Shown piece after piece: positions 24,045 to 31,477 of a DNA stretch of 64,000 nucleotides (its first letter is position 1; every line of letters begins with the position of its first letter). The DNA is taken from the NCBI GenBank assembly GCA_032622095.1, contig CP136063.1, positions 7,605,814-7,669,813 on the forward strand, written 5' to 3'. This DNA is from Siphonodentalium dalli (taxonomy: Eukaryota; Mollusca; Scaphopoda; Gadilida; Siphonodentaliidae). The position numbers were made by a program, and so were the translations under genes. The notes under the pieces were generated by a model, which saw only the letters and a list, made by a program, of their open reading frames with translations, did not search any database and had not been told where the DNA came from.

Positions 24045-24395
24045 TTCGTGCGTATTCATCCTATGTGAAGGCGACACAAACATTCGACGTCGTGCCAACA
24101 AAAGTGGTGGAGGACTTTAGCGACAAACTGATAACAGAGTTGCAAGGATACATCAGAAGAGAAAATGTCTGACAAGAGCTCGACGTAATAACAGGATCGT
24201 CCAGTAATTTTTGGTCCAAATCCATTCCAAGCTTTTGGAGTCACTTTACCACTAATTTGCCACCACCTCCCCCCGATAAAAAAAACTCTCAAACTGGAAT
24301 TATAGAATGAAATTCAATTAAACACAATTGCTATGATAGTTTATGAAGCCCGTGCACCATTCCAATTGACATATTATATTTGACAATGATAATGC
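24045..24395. repeat. Third partial copy of the duplicated tract 5222-5560
   Basis: The tract from GTGCGTATTC through GACTTTAGCGACA, GACGTAATAACAGGATCGTC and GAAGCCCGTGCACCATTC matches copy A at 5222-5560 and copy B at 25146-26090. It keeps the empty site (AATAACAGGATCGTC) for the fold-back element. Confidence 0.85.
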
Positions 24396-24490
24396 TGGTG
24401 GTGATATTGCATACTATATTTGACAATGATAATGCAGGTGGTGATATTGCATTCAATATTTGACAATGATGATGTTGATATTGGCGTAGA
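24370..24490. repeat. 40-bp tandem repeat, three copies
   Basis: Units contain ATATTTGACAATGATAATGC and GGTGGTGATATTG. The third unit drifts into GATGATGTTGATATTGG. It lies at the junction between the third partial copy and copy B. Confidence 0.85.
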
Positions 24491-24719
24491 CGATGTTGCG
24501 GCGATGATGATGGATGATGCTTATATTGTTGTTGTTTTCAGTATATTGATTGCAGTTTAGCCACGTTATTTATCTAATTCTTATCTCATGTTGCACATTT
24601 TGTGTCTGAGTAAATAAACCATTCCTAAGACCAATGGAAAATAAGACATTCAGTTTCAATATTAAAATTGCTCGGCGTTGAGCTAATAATATATTTCCAT
24701 ATAACTATTTGAAAGTACA

Positions 24720-24975
24720 AAGAGAAATGAAAAGCACTATGAAGTCGTGGAAAAAAAGAAACCAAACTGTTCTAGGTAGAATTACATTAGTGAAATATGT
24801 CAAAACTTACATTGTATTTATTAAATATACCAGATCCTCCGATGAGTCTAATAGATGAGATTACAAAGGATCTGCATAATTTTATCTGGGACACCAAGCA
24901 TGACCGAATCGCGAGAAAATATATGCAACAGAATTATGATAGCGGGGGGATCTTTAACATGATAAATCAACCGCC
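24720..24975 (+). pseudogene. Degraded LINE reverse-transcriptase fragment (copy B)
   Basis: This is the counterpart of 4740-4985 and the better preserved of the two. MKSWKKRNQTVLGRITLVKY is followed by a frameshift, then LLNIPDPPMSLIDEI and HNFIWDTKHDRIARKYM, then a degraded GGIFNMIN. It is the RT thumb region of an L1/Tx1-type ORF2 without its catalytic core. Confidence 0.68.
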
Positions 24976-25291
24976 GTTGTCTCTCGTCCGTAGCAGTTCA
25001 AAGCGCGCGAATGTTATGTTCACACCGCAAGCGACTGAATCGCTGACCACGAGGCGATCACAGCAGTGAGTTTATGTTTCGTCTATTTCTCGCTTTGTGG
25101 CAAATTATAGAGATAATTGTATCGCTACCAAATAGGATATTTATACGTGCGTATTACTCCTATTTGAAGCGACACCTTCGTTCGTCGTCGCGACAACAAA
25201 TGTGATAGAGGACTTTAGCGACATATTGATAACTGAAGTCAAGGAAAAATGAAAAGAGAAAATGCCTGGCAAGAGCCCGACGTAATAACAG

Positions 25292-25900
25292 TTTTTTATA
25301 TAAAATTGGATAAATACCAACATCCCATCCGATCTATGGACGGGACATTCTATGTAGCACTCTACACTGCCTTTTAGCGTTTCGACCTATTTTTTCCCCC
25401 AATTTAGAAATTGGTGACCCGCAAGGTCTCATCAGGAGAGAGCGGAATTAAGATTCCTCAAAGTAAATGAGGGATCAACACATATAGGTATGTGTGCATG
25501 GTAGATACAGACTGTCTCAAGACAGCTGAGTTGAACGAGGGCCTTCAAGGCTTCGCATGTTGTTCATAGTAACATGCCTATTATAATAAGCGTGAGTTAT
25601 TGCGTCATTCGTTTTGAAATAGCAATAAGTCGGAAGCAACATTATGTGCAAGTTATCGCAGACTGAAGTTGAGTGGTCTGCCTTAATTCCGCTCTCTCCT
25701 GATGAGACCTTGCGGGTCACCAATTTCTAAATTGGGGGACAAAATAGGTCGAAACACTAAAAGGCAGTGTAGAGTGCTACATAGAATCGGATGGGATGTT
25801 GGTGTTTATCCAATTTTATATAAAAAAGGAGTGCTACATAGAATGTCCCGTCCATAGATCGGATGGGATGTTGGTATTTATCCTATTTTATATAAAAACT
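25292..25900. mobile_element. Fold-back element with long inverted arms
   Basis: The left arm (25292-25452) and right arm (25682-25900) are near-perfect complements. They run from TTTTTATATAAAAT through ACCAACATCCCATCCGATC and TTAGAAATTGGTGACCCGC to a GCGGAATTAAG box. About 229 bp of unrelated loop lie between. The right arm contains an extra, partly repeated terminal segment of about 60-70 bp. Copy A (5369-5373) and the third copy near 24191 show the empty site. Five bases appear to have been replaced and no target duplication is visible. It has no coding potential. Confidence 0.88.
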
Positions 25901-26487
25901 TCTGGCTAATATGTTGTCCCAATTCATTCCAAGCTTGTGAAGTCACTTGGCCCACAATTTACACCCCCCCCCCCCTCCGAAAAAAAACCTCACAAAATGG
26001 AATTTTATAATGACATTCAACTAAATGCAATTGCTATGAACATTAGGAAGCCCGTGCACTATTCATCTTGACATACTATATTTGACAATTAAATGAGTTT
26101 GAAAAACTCATACATGTATATGTTTAGCAAATTCTGATTAAAATGTCCATATACATTGTATTTGTGACCTGCCTGTAAATGATGCACTCAAACGATTATC
26201 TACCCAAACCATCGCGCGCGACGAAGCGATCAAGTCGCGTTCGGTGTGAATATAAAAATCGCGCGCTTTGAACCGCTATGGGCGACAGCAAAACGGCCGT
26301 AAAAATCGCGCGCTCGTGTCCGGTGTGGATTGACCCTTAACGACACCGATATGGAGGGATACATTTTAAAACTGACCATGTACATATCGCCATTGAGACC
26401 TCAAGGTGGCGTTTTGGGATAACACACCAAAGGTTAACAACAATGCCAGTGTCTACAAGGCAAGCGGGATGATCAATCATCCAGTAT

Positions 26488-27657
26488 CTAACTACATATA
26501 TGTTTGTCCTTCAATGTCGACCATATGGCTTCTGCTAGCTTAGGAAAGACCTGCTGTCCAAACAACTTGCGATTATTTGCGAAATCGCAAACTCCTGGCG
26601 CATTCTTCGAATCGTACACATCATCTCTTACAGCCACGTGACCAAGGCCCACAATTTTCGCTAAAATTCCAGTGATAAAGGCGTCCTCTATATTGACCAA
26701 GGGCATGTACTCTGCCACAGAAAGCAGACTTCTCGCCGCCGTTGTTTCCATCAAATACATATTTCCCGTGCAATATCGAGGGTATTGTGCAAATGGATAA
26801 GCCGACAGTGTCACTTTATATCGGTCGCATCTATCAACCGGCGTTTCTTCCGAAACAAATCCCAGAATCCTATGCCCGATGTCTGTCACCTGCAAGTGGC
26901 TGACAAGCATTGGAATATTTACAAACGAATCATCGTCTACCTTGACAACATATCGCGCATTCTCGCAATTTCTCGCCATCCACTGATAGCCAGTGAGAAC
27001 TTTTCTTGTTAGGTTCCAGTAAGCTTCCACGTAATCAAGCTGTAGCATATCCCCATGCTCTTCTGCTTCCTCGAACACCAACAGGTTGAGTTTTTCGTCG
27101 TGACTGTTACCCAAAAGAAATAAAACGTCTATACTTTCGGTGACATGTTCTTCCGCAGTCGGCCATTTTCGGGATTTTGCTACACTGCCCCAAGTTCTTC
27201 GTATTGAGTCTCTATGCACTCTGTTCTTTGGATGAGTGGCGACCAGAAACAGCAAGAATGGTTTTTCACTTCCTCGACACACTTGAGTAGGAGATATTTC
27301 AGTAATGTGTTCCAGCGTAAATTGCTTCTTGGCACGCGGTGTGTAGAATGTCTCAAAATACCATTCGTCTACATCCGCTGGAAGCGCAACGATGGTCAGC
27401 CCACAACACCCTTTAGTGTTTACTATCTTGGACTCACAATACTTTTTAGTTTCTAGTATTTCGGACTCACTACAATTTTCGATTCTTGCAATAAAGCAGA
27501 TCATAACTTGTTGCAGAAAAATTATGAGCAATAATGTCAGAATGAGGACTGAAGTTTTACGCATAAAGCGTCGTTGTGTGCACCTCATGACGTGAAGATA
27601 TTTTCTGAAATAAGATATGCAGACATTACTGTCAACCTGGAAAGAAGCACACATCAT
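26488..27657 (-). CDS. GT31 beta-1,3-glycosyltransferase (B3GALT-like), copy B
   Basis: This 389-residue paralogue of the gene at 5947-7149 has the same type II layout: anchor at about 36-57, stem, then the GT31 domain with IRRTWG, FLLG, YWNLTRK, DDDSF, YPRYCTGNMY and EDAF. All recognised catalytic motifs are kept. The stem is one 11-residue repeat shorter and its units are diverged (ILETKKYC, then IVNTKGCC). Substitutions against copy A cluster at residues 257-281 here (268-292 of A). That stretch includes RCDRYKV in place of RCTKFKV, just before the acceptor-side YPRYC motif. M24 (27588) is an equally good start. The flanks are duplicated with the gene. A shift of acceptor preference is possible but not shown. 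Confidence 0.92.
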   Translation of the reverse strand: MMCASFQVDSNVCISYFRKYLHVMRCTQRRFMRKTSVLILTLLLIIFLQQVMICFIARIENCSESEILETKKYCESKIVNTKGCCGLTIVALPADVDEWYFETFYTPRAKKQFTLEHITEISPTQVCRGSEKPFLLFLVATHPKNRVHRDSIRRTWGSVAKSRKWPTAEEHVTESIDVLFLLGNSHDEKLNLLVFEEAEEHGDMLQLDYVEAYWNLTRKVLTGYQWMARNCENARYVVKVDDDSFVNIPMLVSHLQVTDIGHRILGFVSEETPVDRCDRYKVTLSAYPFAQYPRYCTGNMYLMETTAARSLLSVAEYMPLVNIEDAFITGILAKIVGLGHVAVRDDVYDSKNAPGVCDFANNRKLFGQQVFPKLAEAIWSTLKDKHICS

Positions 27658-27846
27658 ATTGTCGACCGACTTAACTTATGTATAAGCCCGGTTTGAAAGT
27701 CAGAACTTGGACAAAATATGGATATTATTTCGTTGGGTACTTTATTGAATGGGTCATATGCGCGTAGGCAACAATTACTTGTGTGCATGGGTTAGTAGGC
27801 CTGTTTGTGGGGAGTACCTAAAACGCTGAAAACCTGATCAGCAAAT

Positions 27847-27938
27847 CTCCCGATTTCAGTTTAAACCAAATATAACGATGATTGATCCCCCCCTTACGAA
27901 AGAAAACCCCACACCGAAAAAGGGGAGGGAAGGGGGCC
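27847..27938. repeat. Module X, first copy
   Basis: This tract from CCGATTTCAGTTTAAACCAA to an AAGGGGAGGGAAGGGGGCC box recurs at 28368-28458. Its first 40 bases also match copy A at 7358-7400, so the module spans the left junction between duplicated sequence and the accessory block. Confidence 0.85.
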
Positions 27939-27949
27939 GCGCGCGCCTG

Positions 27950-28035
27950 TTTTGTTTTACATAAGAACAATAACTCTAAAAGAAAAATAGAGGTACGGAC
28001 GCATCAAGTTTATATAATACCACACCGCATTCACT
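27950..28035. repeat. Module Y, first copy
   Basis: The tract with AAGAACAATAACTCTAAA, AAAAATAGAGGTACG and TAATACCACACC boxes recurs at 29095-29180 just upstream of the C2H2 gene. Both copies follow a GGGGGCCG box. It may be a shared upstream region for genes of the block. Confidence 0.8.
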
Positions 28036-28188
28036 AGATTTAGGGTCATGTCGGGACATGTAACATCTAAAATTAGGAATTAAATGTGTCTGGAACACGT
28101 TAATAGTATGCATTTTGATTGGTTGAAAATTAGAATAAACGAAAGTTCATTACACAATATATTCATTACTGCAGAAACCTTAAGATAG

Positions 28189-28671
28189 GAAGGAAAAAAG
28201 TTCAGCCATCAACTGGGGAGTCAAATTTTCGTAAATGTTAGCGAATTTAAAGGCGAAATACCTATTGATATACGTAGTTGGGTAGATGGATTATATCCGG
28301 GACTTAAAGGAATGTCTATGGACAAGAATCGCTGTTATAACTTTTGCTCATTCACTGATGATATAATTTCCCGATTTCAGTTTAAACCAAATATAACGAT
28401 GATTGATCCCCCCATTACGAAAAAAAACCCCACACCGAAAAAGGGGAGGGGAGGGGGCCCTAAACTTTTAGTTTTTCTATTTTCTGCGATCGGGTGTGTT
28501 CGATGTCAGTGCGGGGTGTCTGATAACGTTGAGCTATCCGGTGACATCATGCTGCCCGCCATTCTTCAGCTGCACGAGCCGGAGAGTAACAGATGTTATA
28601 AGATCTCACTGACTGAGTTCCAGATCGTCGTGGCCATTCATTGGTTGTACGCCATTTTGAGGCGGATATAA
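28189..28671 (+). pseudogene. PC4-like (ssDNA-binding coactivator p15 domain) gene, broken
   Basis: An open frame from just after a TAG at 28186 to a stop at 28671 begins with a recognisable PC4 domain: LGSQIFVNVSEFKGEIPIDI then RSWVDG and LYPGLKGMSMDKN (28204-28330). The PC4 family reads roughly LG..RVTVSEFKGK..VDIREYY...G...P.KKGISL and binds single-stranded DNA. No Met precedes the domain, so either the first exon is missing or the gene is decayed. Module X is inserted at about 28368, right after SFTDDI, and the rest of the frame (including CVRCQCGVSDN and SLTEFQIVVAIHWL) is not PC4-like. It is probably disrupted. Confidence 0.6.
28368..28458. repeat. Module X, second copy
   Basis: This lies 521 bp from the first copy and includes both the short match to copy A and the CCCCACACCGAAAAAGGGGA box. 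It interrupts the PC4-like frame. Confidence 0.85.
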
Positions 28672-28679
28672 CACAGGGG

Positions 28680-28970
28680 AAATCTGATGAATTTCATATC
28701 GGGAATAAGACATTTTTATCCTATAGTCAAGATTTTCAGATGGTGCATATACGAGACTAGTATAAAACTATGGAAGACGTGACTAAACCGTCGAAACGTG
28801 GAATCTGTTTGAGTGTTCAAGAATTCCAGAATTTATGTGAACTAAAGAGTGACATTTCAGAGACAATACCCGCCTGGACTGAGTTCACAACGTGCTCGTT
28901 CAGTCACGACAATCAAGAATCGTATATGCTATGCGATACGTGTAGCACGGGCAATTTGATGAAATTTTGA
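28680..28970 (+). pseudogene. Second PC4-like gene with an in-frame stop
   Basis: One frame reads SDEFHIGNKTFLSYSQDF and QMVHIRD, then TAG at 28758, then MEDVTKPSKRGICLSVQEF and CELKSDI, ending at 28970. The order (HIGN..FLS, VHIRD, KRGICLS, then a helix) is that of a PC4 C-terminal domain, split by the stop between its strand and KGISL halves. A tail with CSFSHDN, CDTCSTGN (CxxC) follows and resembles the CSFTDD end of the first gene. The two are probably diverged tandem paralogues. A downstream Met could only give the second half. Confidence 0.6.
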
Positions 28971-29094
28971 TTAAATAATAATTCATGTACGTATGTTTGT
29001 TATTCATTTGACCTTATACGCGTCATATACAAACGCTCATTAAATTATCACTCGATTAATCAATCCCTACCAAGGACGGTGACAGGGGGCCGCC

Positions 29095-29180
29095 AATTTG
29101 TTTTTACCTAAGAACAATAACTCTAAACGAAAAATAGAGGTACGAACGCGTGAGTTTATAATACCACACCATATTCGCTC
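29095..29180. repeat. Module Y, second copy
   Basis: See module Y at 27950-28035. This copy ends about 50 bp before the start codon of the C2H2 gene and could carry its 5' leader. Confidence 0.8.
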
Positions 29181-29228
29181 ATCTTTTCGCTCGTATAAGG
29201 ACGATAGTTCTTCCCATAATTCGAGACA

Positions 29229-29980
29229 ATGCACGGGTGCCATTTGTGTGGGAAGATATTATCGACGAACTACAATCTACAAAGACATAAGAATAGTAAA
29301 CACGGAGTTATGTCAGGAACATCATCGAATAACGATACCTTCGGCCGATACGAAGATAATGCGTATGGTCGAGAAACGGATATAGATTCGGACGAAGATG
29401 AACGGGAAATGATATCAGCTAAGAATGGTAAACACGGAGTTATATCAGGAACACCGTCGAAGAACGATGTATTCAGTCAATACGAAGATACTGAGTATGA
29501 TATAGAAACGGATATAGATTCCGACGAAGATGAACAGGAAATGATATCAGATTCAGATAATAGCTTAGCCGGTAGTAGTGCGGTAATCGGCTGTAAGAAA
29601 GCTGCGAAATGTGTCAACGAGATGGATACATTCAAAAGTATGTTTCAACGCGTTAGCAACGGTGCGGAAGCGATGGAAGAGTGGTCAGATAAAGTTGATC
29701 AACTAATGAAGAAGAGAGCATGCCGGAAGAAGAGGCCGAGGAAAAAGCTCAACTAGAATGCATCGACACAAATTTTGAACTCTTTCTCAAAAGTTACAGA
29801 CGATTGATAGAATACCAGCATCGATTGAAAACATCGCCCATACATAACACTATCATGAAGAAAATGGTCAAGATGACAAAACTCGGATATAATAATGAAT
29901 GGGCTGCGAATGAAGCAATGAGAAAATTCAAGAAACTCTTGGAAATAAATCTAAAGGTTGAAGCGTCAGACGATGATTAA
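29229..29980 (+). pseudogene. C2H2 zinc-finger/acidic protein, probably frameshifted
   Basis: The first frame (29229-29756) begins with one C2H2 finger (C4, C7, H20, H25). A 44-residue block follows, duplicated in tandem (about residues 25-68 and 69-112), each copy ending in the acidic run DIDSDEDE, and the frame closes with a basic tail (KKRPRKK). The second frame (29720-29980) overlaps it by 37 bases. It continues in the same style, with acidic residues first and then helical KSYRRLIEYQHRLK and NEAMRKFKKLLEIN. A single one-base shift near 29720 would merge the two into a protein of about 245-250 residues, so I infer a recent frameshift. Programmed frameshifting or two separate genes remain possible. 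The function is unknown, and nucleic-acid binding is likely from the finger. Confidence 0.55.
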
Positions 29981-30044
29981 ATTTTAATAAACTTCATCAA
30001 ACTGTTATTATCGACTTCGTTATATATTCATATTGGGGTGGGAG

Positions 30045-30570
30045 CCAAGATGGTTGACGTGCTCTTTTACCTTCTCCTCATTTGCTCACTCACTCTTTTT
30101 CCCTCACCTCAGTTGCTCACTTACTCTTATTCCCTCTCCCACATGCTCACTTGCTCTTTTCCCCCTCTCCTCACTTGCTCACTTGCTCTTTTTCCCTCTC
30201 CTCACTTGCTCTTTTCTTTTTCCCGCACCTCACTTCCTCTTATTCCCCCTCCCCATATGCTCACTTGCTCTTTTCCCCTCTCCTCACTTGCTCTTTTCCC
30301 CTTTCCTCACTTGCTCTTTTTCCCTCTCCTCACTTGCTCACTTGCTCTTTTCCCCTTGCTCTTTTGCTCTTGTTCCCTTGCTCACTTGCTCTTTTTCCCT
30401 TGGTCGTTTGCTCATTTGCTCTTTTTCACTTGCTCACTTGCTCTTTTCCATATCCTCACTTGCTCTTTTGCTCTTTTTCACTTGCTCACTTCCTCTTTCC
30501 CACTCCTCACTTGCCCATTTGCTCTTTTCCCCTCTCCTCACTTGCTCAGTTGGTCTTTCCCCCCTCTCAT
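30045..30570. repeat. Polypyrimidine CACTTGCTC/TTTTCCCTC tract
   Basis: About 525 bp are almost purely C and T on the plus strand, built from CTCACTTGCTC and TTTTCCC(T)CTCCT words. All three plus frames stay open for over 170 codons because A and G are rare. These frames are composition artefacts. The tract could adopt triplex (H-DNA) structures. Confidence 0.9.
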
Positions 30571-30594
30571 CTATTTAATCTTTTCTCGATTTTG

Positions 30595-30745
30595 ATTTTG
30601 TTTTATGTTTAAATTTTTGAATAATTTATAAATTTTTTAAGTTTTTGGAAAATTAGATTGTTTCAATTTTTGAATTTTTTTCTATTTTTGAACTTTTAAA
30701 CTTTTTCATTTTTTTCATTTTTTTTTGAAAATAAAAAAGTTTTTC
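30595..30745. repeat. T-rich low-complexity tract
   Basis: TTTTTGAATTTTT and TTTTTCATTTT words dominate. It directly follows the polypyrimidine tract. Confidence 0.85.
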
Positions 30746-31140
30746 ACTGCGAGTGTCACTTTAACATTCATCCACAGTGTGTGCCGTGTGTCACCTTAAC
30801 AATCATCCACAGTGAGTGCCTAGTGTCCCTTTAAATTCACTTTATGAGTACCGAGAGTCCCTTTGACAATCATCCACAGTGAGTTCCACGTTAACAATCA
30901 TCCACAGTGAGTGCCTAGTGTCACTTTTAAACAATCATCGACAGTGCGTGCCTAGTGTCCCTTTAAATTCACTTTATGAATACCGAGTGTCCCTTTAACA
31001 ATCATCCACGGTGAGTGCCGAGTGTCACTTTAACAATCATCCACAGTGAGTGCCTAGTGTCACTTTAACAATCATCTACAGGGGGTGCCTAGTTTCCCTT
31101 TAAATTCACATTATGAGTACCGAATGTCCCTTTAACATTC
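30745..31140. repeat. 35-bp minisatellite with a second interleaved unit
   Basis: ACAATCATCCACAGTGAGTG followed by CCTAGTGTCACTTTA recurs about nine times. Some units are replaced by CCCTTTAAATTCACTTTATG followed by AGTACCGAG. Confidence 0.85.
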
Positions 31141-31334
31141 AAGACTGAAGCTACCCCCTGTTCATCAAGGTCCTCACGTAATATACATGTAGATAATATT
31201 CCGTTCGTTATACGCGGGTGGACCGAAAGTGGTGCCGTACAGATCATCTAGCACCTGACATCAAATAGGCCATGACATATGACCTAGGATTATGTAAATT
31301 AGCGAGAAAGTAGGTCATGACCTATGATGACCTA

Positions 31335-31465
31335 GGTCAAACTGCCTAGACTGATACCAACTGGGGTACTGCAGAGAATATAGGTCAAACTGTCTAGACT
31401 GAACCCAACTGGGGTACTGCAGAGAATATAGGTCAAACTGTCTAGACTGACCCCAACTGAGCGGG
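31335..31465. repeat. 48-bp tandem repeat, about three copies
   Basis: GGTCAAACTGTCTAGACTGA followed by CCCAACTGGGGTACTGCAGA repeats at about 31335, 31383 and 31431. It lies against the right edge of the accessory block. Confidence 0.88.
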
Positions 31466-31477
31466 GTATCATCAGAC

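Larger units (their letters stand above)
27890..31470. other. Copy-B-specific accessory block
   Basis: In copy A the sequence passes directly from the AACCAAATATAACGACGA box to TAGTCGGTCATGCG (about 7385-7410). In copy B about 3.6 kb separates these points. The block holds two PC4-like pseudogenes, a C2H2/acidic protein, a pyrimidine-only tract and two minisatellites. I found no terminal inverted repeats or target duplication, so the way it arrived is open. Confidence 0.75.

Noticed and set aside
29098-29385. 95-codon frame overlapping the C2H2 gene
   Set aside because: It is the shadow of the C2H2 frame and of module Y, without the zinc-finger residues.
30033-30612. Three overlapping frames of 176-185 codons rich in Leu, Ser, Phe and Pro
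   Set aside because: All three frames are open because the strand is nearly pure C and T. No codon bias or domain supports a protein.
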